Assembly: GCA_017417045.1 (NCBI GenBank)
Contig: JAFPZZ010000002.1
Span: 1-64,000, forward strand
DNA length: 64,000 nt
Direction: 5' to 3'
From: Bacillota bacterium
Lineage (GTDB): Bacteria; Bacillota; Clostridia; Peptostreptococcales; Anaerovoracaceae
Positions 50,720 to 58,939 of the stretch are shown here, one piece after another; within the stretch, counting starts at the first letter, position 1, and each line of letters begins with the position of its first letter. Position numbers and translations under genes: made by a program. The notes beneath the pieces were generated by a model. The model saw only the letters and a list, made by a program, of their open reading frames with translations. It searched no databases and was not told the origin of the DNA.

Positions 50720-51412
50720 ATGAAGATCAGACTGCTTCAGCTCATAGAGGGCGCAAAACAGGCCGAAGGCATCACCGTTATCATAGACGTTTTCAGGGCG
50801 TTCAGCCTGGAAGCCTATCTGATGGCCGCCGGCGCCGACAGGATATATCCCATAGGCTCCGCCGAGAAGGTGTTCGAGCTCAAGGCCGAGCATCCCGACT
50901 GGATAGCCATAGGCGAACGCGGCGGCAAGAAGCTCGAGGGCATGGATTTCGGCAATTCGCCGTCCTCCTTCGAGGGTATGGATCTCAGCGGCAAGGTCAT
51001 GCTGCACACCACGAGTGCGGGCACGCAGGGCATAGCCAACGCGGTCAGGGCCGACGAGATACTTACGGGAAGTCTCGTGAACGCCTCGGCGATCGCGAGA
51101 TATATCAAGGAGAAGGATCCCGAGGTGGTATCCCTCGTCTGCATGGGTCTCTCCGGAGGCAAGGAGACCGAGGAGGATACGCTCTGCGGCGAATACATCA
51201 GGGCTCTGCTGCTGGGTGAGAGCATAGAGCTCGAGAGCAGGGCGTACGATCTGCGCTACAGCTCGGGCGCCAAATTCTTCGACCCCGCAAGAGCGGAGAT
51301 CTTCCCGACCCGCGACTTCGAGATGTGCGTCGAGCACGACATATTCGACTTCGTTCTGAAGCTCGAATACGACGAAGACGGCATGGGTTACGTAAAAAAG
51401 ATTATAGTATAG
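50720..51412 (+). CDS. comB: 2-phosphosulfolactate phosphatase family protein (ComB-like)
   Basis: 230 residues. VIIDVFRAFSLEAYLMAAGA near residue 21, GERGGKKLEGMDFGNSPSS near 66, TTSAGTQGIANA near 99 and SLVCMGLSGGKETEEDTLCGEYI near 139 match the ComB fold, in which Asp, Arg and Glu residues bind magnesium. ComB makes sulfolactate in coenzyme-M synthesis in methanogens; in Clostridia the family's role is unclear, so the product name is by family only. GGGGGAGG precedes the ATG. Confidence 0.85.
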   Translation: MKIRLLQLIEGAKQAEGITVIIDVFRAFSLEAYLMAAGADRIYPIGSAEKVFELKAEHPDWIAIGERGGKKLEGMDFGNSPSSFEGMDLSGKVMLHTTSAGTQGIANAVRADEILTGSLVNASAIARYIKEKDPEVVSLVCMGLSGGKETEEDTLCGEYIRALLLGESIELESRAYDLRYSSGAKFFDPARAEIFPTRDFEMCVEHDIFDFVLKLEYDEDGMGYVKKIIV

Positions 51413-51502
51413 TCCGAGCGCGGACTCTATGCCTGCCGCTGAAGCAGGCGGCTCAGACTGCCCGTAAAAAGCGGGAGCGCTCAGCGTATGAGCTTAAGCC
51501 GC

Positions 51503-53269
51503 TCAGCGCTTTCCCGGATCCACGGGATCTACCCAGACTGTCCTGTTGTTCGTGAATATGACCATCCCGGGCTTTGCTCCGGATGGTTTTTTTACGTAGC
51601 GAAGGGGCACGTAGTCGACGGGCACGTTCTCCGAGCTCTGCGCCTGCGAGAACCACGCAGCTATGCCCGCGGCCTCGAGGATGTCTTCTTCGGAGGGCTC
51701 TTCGCCTCCGGTGAGCAGCACGGCGTGGGAGCCCGGGATATCCTTCGTATGCAGCCAAAGGTCTTGCTTTTGCCCCATCTTGAAAGTGATATGGTCGTTC
51801 TCCGTATTGCTCCTGCCGACGAGCAGGGTCTTGCCGCTAGTGAGCTTGAAGCTCCTGGGTTTCGGTCCCTGCTTTTTATTCCTTGAGGACTGTTTTTTAT
51901 ATCTTATATATCCCTGCGAGGCGAGCTCCGAGCGTATGAGCTCGATATCTTCCATGCTCGCCGCGCCGGCGGTGAGTCCATGGAGCGAGGAGAGGTAGAC
52001 TATGGCCTCCTCGCACTCGATGAGCTGGGCCTGCTTTTCCTTAGCCGCGGTCTTCGCCTTGGCGTATCTCTTGTAGTAGTTCTGGGCGTTTTTCGCCGCG
52101 GAGAAGCGCTCGTCGAGCTCTATCGCCATCTCGCTGCCGTCGTAGTAGGAGATGACCCGGATCTTTTTATCTCCGGGCTTGGCCAGGTGCAGGTTTGCGT
52201 TGAGGAGCTCTCCCTTCAGCCTGTACACGTCCGCGTCTTCAGCGGCTTTGAGCTCGTCCAACAGCTTGGCTTTTTTGTGCAGCTGCCTCTCCTCGAGGCT
52301 GCTTATGAGTTTGTCCAGGTCCTTTGCCCTTTGAAGCCTCTTGTTGCTCTCGGCCCTGTGCGAATAATACCAGTCGAGGGCTTCTTCGGGCCTGGTGAAG
52401 TCCAGCCTCTCAAGGCTGCCTTCGTATATTGTCATGGGGATGACGTGGACGTCCTTAGGCGCGCCGTTCGCGTCGGTATAGACGGCGGGATGCAGATCTC
52501 CGCTCTCTATGTTCCTTCTTATCTCGAGTATGCGCTGGAGGGGAGTCTTTTCGGGAATGCCGGAGCAAAGCTCCTCAGCAACCGACGGGCCGAAGCCCTG
52601 CAGCTTTGAGGAGAGCTCCTTGACGAGCTTCTCGCGAAGCTCTCTCAGCGACGCGGCGTCAAGGGCGGAGGGGTCTTCGCAGACAGAGGCTGCCATATCC
52701 TCGGCGTCATTCAAGGCCTCCCTCAGGAGCTCCTCAGGCGCTCCGAGCGTATCGAGCTTGCCCTGCGAGGGGGGAGCGGTGTATATGAGGCCGGGGAGTA
52801 TCTGCCTGTAGCGGTTAACGTCTATGGATATCCTCTTGACGGAATCTATTATCTTCCCGCTCTCCGAGTCTATAAGCACTATATTGCTGTGCTTGCCCAT
52901 GAGCTCTGCAATGAGTATCTTCTCGGAGGAGAAGCCGAGCTCGTTGACCGTATCTATGCCTATGCGTATTATCCTCTCGGTCTCGACCTGCGACGCGAAG
53001 CTTATCCTGCCTCCCTGAAGGTGTTTTCTCAGCAGCATGCAAAAACCGGGCGCGGACTCGGGGTTCTCGTAGGAGAGCTCCGTATACTGTACCCTCGCGG
53101 CCTGGGGATTGGCCGATATAAGGAGTTTTTTGCGCTCGCCGTCCTTTAAGTGGACCTGCAGCACTATCTCGTCGCTGTCGGGCTGCTGCACGCGCTCGAT
53201 CTTGGCGCCCGGGAGATCGGAGCCGAGTCTGCGCGCCACGGCGCCTGTCAATAATCCGTCGTAAGGCAT
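51503..53269 (-). CDS. rqcH: Rqc2-type ribosome quality-control protein RqcH (NFACT family)
   Basis: 588 residues. NFACT-N domain from residue 1 (MPYDGLLTGAVARRL..), an HhH and long coiled-coil region (residues about 280-430), and an NFACT-R domain near 465-560 (SGKTLLVGRSNTENDHITFKMGQKQDLWLHTKDIPGSHAVL), ending with a basic tail. The family binds stalled 50S subunits and adds alanine tails; it was long called fibronectin-binding protein. The order and length fit RqcH. Divergent from yicC. Confidence 0.9.
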   Translation of the reverse strand: MPYDGLLTGAVARRLGSDLPGAKIERVQQPDSDEIVLQVHLKDGERKKLLISANPQAARVQYTELSYENPESAPGFCMLLRKHLQGGRISFASQVETERIIRIGIDTVNELGFSSEKILIAELMGKHSNIVLIDSESGKIIDSVKRISIDVNRYRQILPGLIYTAPPSQGKLDTLGAPEELLREALNDAEDMAASVCEDPSALDAASLRELREKLVKELSSKLQGFGPSVAEELCSGIPEKTPLQRILEIRRNIESGDLHPAVYTDANGAPKDVHVIPMTIYEGSLERLDFTRPEEALDWYYSHRAESNKRLQRAKDLDKLISSLEERQLHKKAKLLDELKAAEDADVYRLKGELLNANLHLAKPGDKKIRVISYYDGSEMAIELDERFSAAKNAQNYYKRYAKAKTAAKEKQAQLIECEEAIVYLSSLHGLTAGAASMEDIELIRSELASQGYIRYKKQSSRNKKQGPKPRSFKLTSGKTLLVGRSNTENDHITFKMGQKQDLWLHTKDIPGSHAVLLTGGEEPSEEDILEAAGIAAWFSQAQSSENVPVDYVPLRYVKKPSGAKPGMVIFTNNRTVWVDPVDPGKR

Positions 53270-53343
53270 ATTTGAGATGTCCTGACCTCTTGTTTGTGAT
53301 AAAATATCAAAGATAATAATACCATCCGAAAGAGGGAATTGAA

Positions 53344-54234
53344 ATGATAAAAAGCATGACGGGCTACGGCCGCGGAGAATACAGAGGGTCTGACAGGAGC
53401 TTCAGCGTGGAGCTCAGATCCGTCAACCACAGATATCTGGAGACATCGGTAAAGCTTCCGAGGCGCTTTGCCTTCGCGGAGGAGGACATAAAAAAGGAGA
53501 TCAAGTCCAGGATCTCCAGGGGAAAGCTCGACGTTTTCGTGAATTATGCCCCGGGAGAGGAGAGCGAGAGCGATATCAGAGTCGACGTCCCGCTGGCGCT
53601 CAAATACCGCGAGGGGCTCGAAAAGCTCAGGGACTCGCTTCCAGGAGTCGAGGGTAGCTTCAGCCTTATGGACATAGCCGGCATGCCTGACGTCATCACC
53701 GAGATACCCGCGGAGGACGACATGGACGAGGTAAAGGAGCAGCTCCTCTCGGCCTTAGGCCTTGCGATAGACAGCTTCGAGGAGATGAGGGCCGCCGAGG
53801 GCGCAAGGCTGCTCGAGGACGTGCTCCTAAGGGCGGATATCATAGAGAACACCGTCGCGGCTATAGAGGAATACGCTCCGGCTGTCGAAAAGCTCTATTT
53901 CGAAAGGCTCAGCGCCAGGATAGAGGAGCTCATAGGCGGGGCGGGTGTCGAGGCCGCCAGGGAGAGGATACTCACGGAAGCCGCCGTCTTTGCTGACAAG
54001 GCGAATATAACCGAGGAGATAGTGCGCCTCAGAAGCCATGTGAAGCAGCTGAGGGACATGACCTCGGATCCCGCGGAGCCCGTAGGAAAGAAGCTCGACT
54101 TCCTCGTCCAGGAGATGAACAGGGAGTCGAATACCATAGGTTCGAAGGCCAACGACATAAAGATCACGGAAAAGGTCCTCGTGCTCAAGGCCGAGATAGA
54201 GAAGATAAGGGAACAGATCCAGAACGTAGAATAA
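53344..54234 (+). CDS. yicC: YicC family endoribonuclease
   Basis: 296 residues. MIKSMTGYGRGEYRG at the start, ELRSVNHRYLETSVKLPRRF near 22, and the C-terminal DUF1732 block NRESNTIGSKANDIKITEKVLVLKAEIEKIREQIQNVE are definitive. It is an RNA-degrading hexamer that controls small RNA levels in E. coli. Gmk and rpoZ follow after a nucleoside hydrolase, a common neighbourhood. GAGGG precedes the ATG. Confidence 0.95.
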   Translation: MIKSMTGYGRGEYRGSDRSFSVELRSVNHRYLETSVKLPRRFAFAEEDIKKEIKSRISRGKLDVFVNYAPGEESESDIRVDVPLALKYREGLEKLRDSLPGVEGSFSLMDIAGMPDVITEIPAEDDMDEVKEQLLSALGLAIDSFEEMRAAEGARLLEDVLLRADIIENTVAAIEEYAPAVEKLYFERLSARIEELIGGAGVEAARERILTEAAVFADKANITEEIVRLRSHVKQLRDMTSDPAEPVGKKLDFLVQEMNRESNTIGSKANDIKITEKVLVLKAEIEKIREQIQNVE

Positions 54235-54258
54235 ATTACTAAAATTGGTAAAATATGG

Positions 54259-54287
54259 TTGACAAGTCTGCGCCGCTGCCTTATCAT
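54259..54287 (+). promoter_or_regulatory. Promoter of the candidate small RNA
   Basis: TTGACA (54259-54264), 17 bp, TATCAT (54282-54287), in the gap after yicC. Confidence 0.75.
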
Positions 54288-54293
54288 AACGGC

Positions 54294-54398
54294 AGAGGCC
54301 AGCCATCCGGAATCTGATACTGCCCGCTGTCAACGGGCTGGCCTTGGATCAGACGCATGATATCCCTGAGAAGAGCCGTGACCGGAACGGCTCTTTTT
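54294..54398 (+). ncRNA. Candidate structured small RNA of about 105 nt
   Basis: Bounded by a near-consensus promoter and the terminator AGAGCCGT-GACCGGA-ACGGCTCTTTTTC (54371-54398). In between, GGCCA pairs with TGGCC and encloses the hairpin GCCCG-CTGTCAA-CGGGC; an alternative pairing TCTGAT/ATCAGA competes with it. No protein frame of note. I match it to no known RNA family; an attenuator for the nucleoside hydrolase 105 bp downstream is also possible. Confidence 0.55.
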
Positions 54399-54502
54399 CT
54401 TCCACTTTGTTCACTGAGGTCTTTAGAATTACATACATATAGCGTTTTACATCCAATTATTCCAGATCACTTTTTCATAGATAATGATTTCAGGAGAGTC
54501 TC

Positions 54503-55501
54503 ATGAAAGATATAAACAGACGAAAAGTCATACTCGACGTTGATACCGGCTCGGACGACGCCGTAGCTCTGCTCCTCGCTATTCTCTCGGAGCGCTTCGA
54601 CATACTCGGCATCACGGTCTGCTGGGGAAATTCCGATGTGGAGACCTGCACTTCCAACACCCTTCAGGTGGTCGATCTGCTGGGGTCCGATATACCGGTA
54701 TATCAGGGCTGCCCCGAGCCCATGGTCAGGCATCTCAGCAGGGGAAGGGTGTTCAACAACGCTCCCAACAGGACTTCTATAGTCAAGAACGGAAAGGAAT
54801 ACAAGACCCATCCGGGAACCCTTCCCATACCTCCCGCCACAAGCTTAAAGCAGTCACTTCATGCCTGTAGCTTCCTCGTGGAAACTATAAAAAACTCCCC
54901 TGAGAAGATAACGCTCATACCCACAGCGCCGCTCACGAATATGGGGATGGCCCTGAGGATGGATCCTTCCATAGCGGAGAACGTAGAAGAGATAGTCCTT
55001 ATGGGCGGGGCCGTAGGTACGGGCAACGCCAGCGCCTGCGCAGAGGCGAATTTCTTCCACGACCCCGAGGCGGCGAAGATAGTGATAGACAGCGGCATCA
55101 AGATACGCATCGTCCCGCTGAACGCGACGCGCTCGGCCGGACTCTATCGCGAGGACGCCGCCAGGCTCATCGCTCTTGGTACGGCCGCCGGCAAGCTCGC
55201 CGGGGACCTCGTCAACATGCGCTCCGACGCCAGCGACGTGATGCAGACCAGGGGCGGGAAGGGCGAACCCATACACGACGCGCTCGCGGTCGCATGGCTG
55301 CTCGACGAAGGAGTCATAACTGAAGCCAGGGAGGAGAAGTGCGACGTTGATATAAACGGCGGAGCCTGCGACGGACAGATGATAGTCGATACCAGGCTCG
55401 GCTACGAGCACGCGCCCAACGCTACGGTCGCTTATAAAGCCGACAGGCAGCGCTTCATGGAGATACTCTGCGAGCACCTTTCCAAAGGTCCTAAGGCTTG
55501 A
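54503..55501 (+). CDS. Nucleoside hydrolase
   Basis: 332 residues. KVILDVDTGSDDAVALLLAI at the N terminus holds the DTDxxxDD-like calcium site (DVDTGSDDA), followed by TVCWGNSDVE, VYQGCPEP, LIPTAPLTNMGMA, LMGGAVGTGNASACAEANFFHDPEAAKIV (residues about 160-190) and a late HDALAVAWLL. It hydrolyses purine or pyrimidine nucleosides to base and ribose. CAGGAGA precedes the ATG. Substrate preference cannot be told. Confidence 0.93.
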   Translation: MKDINRRKVILDVDTGSDDAVALLLAILSERFDILGITVCWGNSDVETCTSNTLQVVDLLGSDIPVYQGCPEPMVRHLSRGRVFNNAPNRTSIVKNGKEYKTHPGTLPIPPATSLKQSLHACSFLVETIKNSPEKITLIPTAPLTNMGMALRMDPSIAENVEEIVLMGGAVGTGNASACAEANFFHDPEAAKIVIDSGIKIRIVPLNATRSAGLYREDAARLIALGTAAGKLAGDLVNMRSDASDVMQTRGGKGEPIHDALAVAWLLDEGVITEAREEKCDVDINGGACDGQMIVDTRLGYEHAPNATVAYKADRQRFMEILCEHLSKGPKA

Positions 55502-55702
55502 TAATAGCTGTGGGCCGTGATCCGAACCTCGGCCGTTCAGGTCTGAGGCATGCCGGGCCGGGGTTTGTCGGGCTCGGTCATACGCAGCGCGGAATAGCGG
55601 CGCCACCACCAAAAATCTCGCTCCGCACTTGAATTTGATATCTAAATGTTATAATATATATCGCCGTTAGTATTTTTGTATCCATTAGGCAGGGACGCTA
55701 AG
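55502..55702 (+). promoter_or_regulatory. Gap before gmk: GC-rich stretch and promoter
   Basis: 55502-55620 is a GC-rich stretch with short inverted repeats (GGCCG/CGGCC) but no T-tailed terminator and no gene. A promoter TTGAAT (55629-55634), 17 bp, TAATAT (55652-55657) lies 46 bp before the gmk ATG. Confidence 0.6.
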
Positions 55703-56305
55703 ATGCAGCAGGGAAAGCTATTCGTCATATCGGGACCCTCCGGAGCGGGCAAGGGCACGATCTGCAGGGAGTTGATAGAGACGGGGGACTTCGCCCTCAG
55801 CGTGAGCATGACCACGAGGGCGCCCAGAAGCGGCGAGACCGAAGGAGTCAGCTATTTCTTCGTGACTGAGGACGAGTTCGTCCGCTGCATAGAAGAGGGC
55901 GGCTTCCTCGAACACGCGCAGATATACGGGAACCGCTACGGCACTCCCAAGGCTCCTGTGCTTAGGGAGCTGGAAGCTGGAAGAGACGTCATCCTCGAGA
56001 TCGAGATGGACGGAGCCTCTCAGGTGAAGAAGAACTGGCCTCAGGCCGTTCTGATATTCATCCTTCCGCCTTCGCTCAAGGTCCTGAAAGAACGCCTAAG
56101 GGGCAGGGGAACGGAGACCGAGGAGCAGATCGAGCTAAGGAGCTCGCGCTGCCTCAAGGAGATACGGCTCATCAGCGGATACGACTACTACGTCATCAAC
56201 GACGAGCTGGACGCTGCGGTCAGCGACGTTTTATCGATAGTAAGATCAGAGCATCTCAGGACAGAGGGATGCGAAGAACTGATCAGAAAATATGAGGAGG
56301 AATAG
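55703..56305 (+). CDS. gmk: Guanylate kinase
   Basis: ATP + GMP to ADP + GDP. 200 residues with the P-loop GPSGAGKGTIC near residue 10, TTRAPRSGETEGVSYFFVT near 35, the GMP-binding YGNRYGTPK near 74 and ILEIEMDGASQVKKNWPQAVLIFILPPS near 95. The ATG at 55703 is chosen at the domain start; a weak GGGA precedes it. RpoZ follows after three bases. Confidence 0.97.
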   Translation: MQQGKLFVISGPSGAGKGTICRELIETGDFALSVSMTTRAPRSGETEGVSYFFVTEDEFVRCIEEGGFLEHAQIYGNRYGTPKAPVLRELEAGRDVILEIEMDGASQVKKNWPQAVLIFILPPSLKVLKERLRGRGTETEEQIELRSSRCLKEIRLISGYDYYVINDELDAAVSDVLSIVRSEHLRTEGCEELIRKYEEE

Positions 56306-56308
56306 AAT

Positions 56309-56656
56309 ATGCTTTTATATCCGTCTGTGGATCTTCTCAGAACAAAGGTAGACAGCAAGTACACCCTCGCGGTCATGGCCGCGAAGAGGGCCAGGGACCT
56401 CATCGACGGAAAGCCCATGCTCGAGCTGACCGACGAGATCAAGCCACTCACCATAGCTACCGATGAGATCGCCGACGACCTGATCAGCTACAAGAGGAGC
56501 GCTTCCTCCGAAGCCGCTGAAGACGCCGAGGCGCCTCTCGAGGATTATAAAAAAGCCGGCGAGGAAGCAGGCGAGGAGACCGCGGAAGAGGGCGGCGAAG
56601 CTTCAGCCGAAGCGGCCGAGGGCGAAGAGCCCGAGGCGGAGCCCGAAGAGCAGTAA
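56309..56656 (+). CDS. rpoZ: RNA polymerase omega subunit with long acidic tail
   Basis: 115 residues. PSVDLLRTKVDSKYTLAVMAAKRARDLIDG is the conserved omega core (residues 6-35), which binds the beta' subunit. Residues 65-115 form an Ala/Glu-rich acidic tail, far longer than usual (omega is commonly 60-90 residues). GAGGAGG precedes the ATG. Immediately after gmk, the common Firmicutes order. Confidence 0.93.
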   Translation: MLLYPSVDLLRTKVDSKYTLAVMAAKRARDLIDGKPMLELTDEIKPLTIATDEIADDLISYKRSASSEAAEDAEAPLEDYKKAGEEAGEETAEEGGEASAEAAEGEEPEAEPEEQ

Positions 56657-56661
56657 GATAC

Positions 56662-56691
56662 GCGCCCCGAAAAGGGGCGCTTTCTGTTTTT
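56662..56691 (+). terminator. Terminator after gmk-rpoZ
   Basis: GCGCCCC-GAAAA-GGGGCGC then TTTCTGTTTTT. Confidence 0.9.
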
Positions 56692-56714
56692 GTAAGAGCA
56701 GGTAAGGACAGGCT

Positions 56715-57944
56715 ATGCGCAAGGAAGAACTCCATTATTATCTCTTCAATACCGGATCCGGGATGACGCTGCTCGTTGACAGCGAGCTCGATCCTAAGGA
56801 TATAACAGCCGCTACGGCTTCCCTAAGATACAGCGAGCCTACGGCGGATCACGTCGCCTATCTCGTAAAGGGAGCAGAAGGCTGCGACGTTTCGGTCAGA
56901 CTCCCAGACCCGCTCTGCGCGCTTGCCGCCGCCAGGAGCGCGGCGGTGTATCACGCCGCTCAGAGGGGCTGCAGGCAGACAGACGAGGCGGGGAGGCAGT
57001 ACAGGGACGTGACCGCCGCTATAGAGGGCTTCGGCTGCGCCATACCCGTCAGGGTCTACAGGGAATCCGTGACCGAATATTACGCCGAGGCCGAGCTCGA
57101 AGGAAGCCGTGATCCCCGCGGCTGCGCGCTCAGGCTCTGCGGGACCACCGCCGCAGGGGAGGAGCTCTGCTGCTCCGTCCCGGTATCTGAAAAGGATATG
57201 AGCGGGCGCATAATGGTCGAGAAGCGCTCGTACGCCATGGTATCGATGAACGACACCCCGGTATGGCAGGAGCGTACCGCCATGCTCATAGGCGACGAAG
57301 GGGTCTCGGCCCTCAGAAACGCGTCTGTCCTGGTATGCGGCTGCGGAGGGGTAGGAGGCTACGTGATAGAGGCCCTCGCAAGGGCCGGAGTGGGGCGCAT
57401 AGGAGTATGCGACTTCGATTCCTTCGACGTGACTAACCTCAACAGGCAGATACTCTGTCTCAGGTCCGACGTGGGCCGCATGAAGACCGACGTCGCCATG
57501 AGGCATATCAAGGCCATAGATCCTGACTGCGAGGTCGTGATATACGACTTTCAGCTCGTAGGAGAATACACTTCGGAGCATCTTGAGCTGGACAGCTGGG
57601 ACTACGTCGCCGACGCCATAGACGACGTCCAGGCCAAGGTCGGCCTTATAGTATCCTGCAGGGAAAAGGGCGTGCCCGTCATCTCTTCTATGGGCGCCGG
57701 AAACAGGCTCGATCCCACGTCATTCAAAACGGCCGATATCTCAAAGACCCACAACGATCCGCTCGCGCGCTCCGTCAGAAAACAACTTCGCGAGAGGGGC
57801 ATAGAGAGCGGGGTCAAGGTCGTCTTCTCGGACGAGCCTCCTGTCAAGAAGGGCGAGAAGCCGGTTCCCAGTATATCGTATATGCCCGCCGCAGCTGGCC
57901 TCGTGATGGCCTCGGAGATCATAAGGGATATCATAAAGGGCTGA
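56715..57944 (+). CDS. ThiF/TcdA-type E1-like enzyme with an extra N-terminal domain
   Basis: 409 residues. From about residue 185 on it is a ThiF-fold ATP-dependent enzyme, closest to TcdA (tRNA t6A dehydratase): nucleotide-binding GCGGVGGYVIEALARAGVGRIGVCDFDSFDVTNLNRQ at 209-245, then DAIDDVQAK, ISSMGAGNRLDPTSF and DPLARSVRKQLR. The first 180 residues are separate. TLLVDSELDPKDITAATAS followed by RLPDPLCALAAARSAAVYH faintly recalls the PhzF/DapF fold; I do not trust this beyond a hint. Standard TcdA proteins are about 230-270 residues, so this is a fusion. Confidence 0.82.
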   Translation: MRKEELHYYLFNTGSGMTLLVDSELDPKDITAATASLRYSEPTADHVAYLVKGAEGCDVSVRLPDPLCALAAARSAAVYHAAQRGCRQTDEAGRQYRDVTAAIEGFGCAIPVRVYRESVTEYYAEAELEGSRDPRGCALRLCGTTAAGEELCCSVPVSEKDMSGRIMVEKRSYAMVSMNDTPVWQERTAMLIGDEGVSALRNASVLVCGCGGVGGYVIEALARAGVGRIGVCDFDSFDVTNLNRQILCLRSDVGRMKTDVAMRHIKAIDPDCEVVIYDFQLVGEYTSEHLELDSWDYVADAIDDVQAKVGLIVSCREKGVPVISSMGAGNRLDPTSFKTADISKTHNDPLARSVRKQLRERGIESGVKVVFSDEPPVKKGEKPVPSISYMPAAAGLVMASEIIRDIIKG

Positions 57945-58031
57945 GCCCATAGCTTCGCCAAAGAGCCTTGAAAAGTCCGGCGAAGATAGTTAAAAGATCG
58001 GGATATAGTCTCATAAAAATGCTTGATTTAT

Positions 58032-58066
58032 AAGCGCGCTTGCTGTATCATTTAACAGCGCGCTTT
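58032..58066 (+). terminator. Terminator-like hairpin upstream of rpsB
   Basis: AAGCGCGCT..AGCGCGCTTTTT (58032-58066). It may end the ThiF transcript or act as an attenuator for rpsB. Confidence 0.75.
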
Positions 58067-58091
58067 TTGCGTGCAGAGTTTCTATTTGTCA

Positions 58092-58141
58092 CACCCGCAT
58101 GCGCCTACGGTGCCCTTAAGGGTCGGCAATGCCGGCGGGTG
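58092..58141 (+). promoter_or_regulatory. Structured leader of rpsB (candidate S2 autoregulatory RNA)
   Basis: CACCCGC (58092-58098) pairs with GCGGGTG (58135-58141), enclosing smaller hairpins such as CCCTTAAGGG. It ends 26 bp before the rpsB ATG and ten bases before GGGAGG, the place where S2 leader RNAs that bind ribosomal protein lie. Confidence 0.5.
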
Positions 58142-58167
58142 GAAGTTTTAACCGGGAGGTAAAGCAA

Positions 58168-58935
58168 ATGTCAGTTATTTCAATGAAACAGCTGCTCGAG
58201 GCCGGCGTCCACTTCGGACATCAGACCAGAAGATGGAACCCGAAGATGGCTCCTTATATCTTCACCGAGCGCAACGGCATCTACATCATCGATCTTTCCA
58301 AGACCGTATACAAGATGGACGAGGCCTATGATTTCGTAAAGAGCGTAGCAGCGGAGGGCAAGCCGGTACTTTTCGTCGGCACCAAGAAGCAGGCTCAGGC
58401 GGCTGTCCGCGATGAGTCCGAGCGCTGCGGCATGTACTTCGTAAACGAGAGATGGCTGGGCGGCATGCTCACCAACTACAAGACCATCTCCGCCAGGATC
58501 AGAAGGCTCGGAGAGATCCAGACCATGGCCGAGGACGGCACCTTTGAGAAGCTCTCCAAGAAGGAAGTCACCAAGCTCGTTCAGGAGATGGACAAGCTCG
58601 AGAAGAACCTCGGCGGCATCAAGAGCATGAAGGGTATGCCCGGATGCCTCGTGGTAGTCGATCCCAAGAAGGAAAAGATCGCTGTTAAGGAAGCCAGAGC
58701 TCTCGATATCCCAGTAGTTGGTATGTGCGATACCAACTGCGATCCCGATGACGTCGACTACGTCATCCCCGCCAACGACGACGCTATCAGAGCGGTCAAG
58801 CTCATCGTAGGAAAGCTCGCCGACGCAGTCATCGAAGGCAAGCAGGGCGAATCCTTCGCGGAAGCTCCGGCAGAAGCCGAAGCCGCTCCCGCAGAGGAAG
58901 AGACCGAAGAAGCAGAACAGACCGAGGAGGAATAA
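58168..58935 (+). CDS. rpsB: 30S ribosomal protein S2
   Basis: 255 residues. [46 protein letters not shown] at the start and [17 protein letters not shown] near 98 are diagnostic, with a C-terminal Ala/Glu-rich acidic tail (last 25 residues). GGGAGG precedes the ATG at 58168. Tsf follows after five bases. Highly biased codons. Confidence 0.97.
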   Translation: MSVISMKQLLEAGVHFGHQTRRWNPKMAPYIFTERNGIYIIDLSKTVYKMDEAYDFVKSVAAEGKPVLFVGTKKQAQAAVRDESERCGMYFVNERWLGGMLTNYKTISARIRRLGEIQTMAEDGTFEKLSKKEVTKLVQEMDKLEKNLGGIKSMKGMPGCLVVVDPKKEKIAVKEARALDIPVVGMCDTNCDPDDVDYVIPANDDAIRAVKLIVGKLADAVIEGKQGESFAEAPAEAEAAPAEEETEEAEQTEEE

Positions 58936-58939
58936 TATA

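Noticed and set aside
54240..54502. Purine riboswitch before the nucleoside hydrolase
   Set aside because: The conserved purine-aptamer loops are absent, and a separate promoter and terminator bound the structured part.
55502..55620. Possible SRP RNA or riboswitch before gmk
   Set aside because: I looked for the conserved SRP core (GGAAGGAAGCAG type) and for purine riboswitch motifs and found neither; only loose GC hairpins remain.
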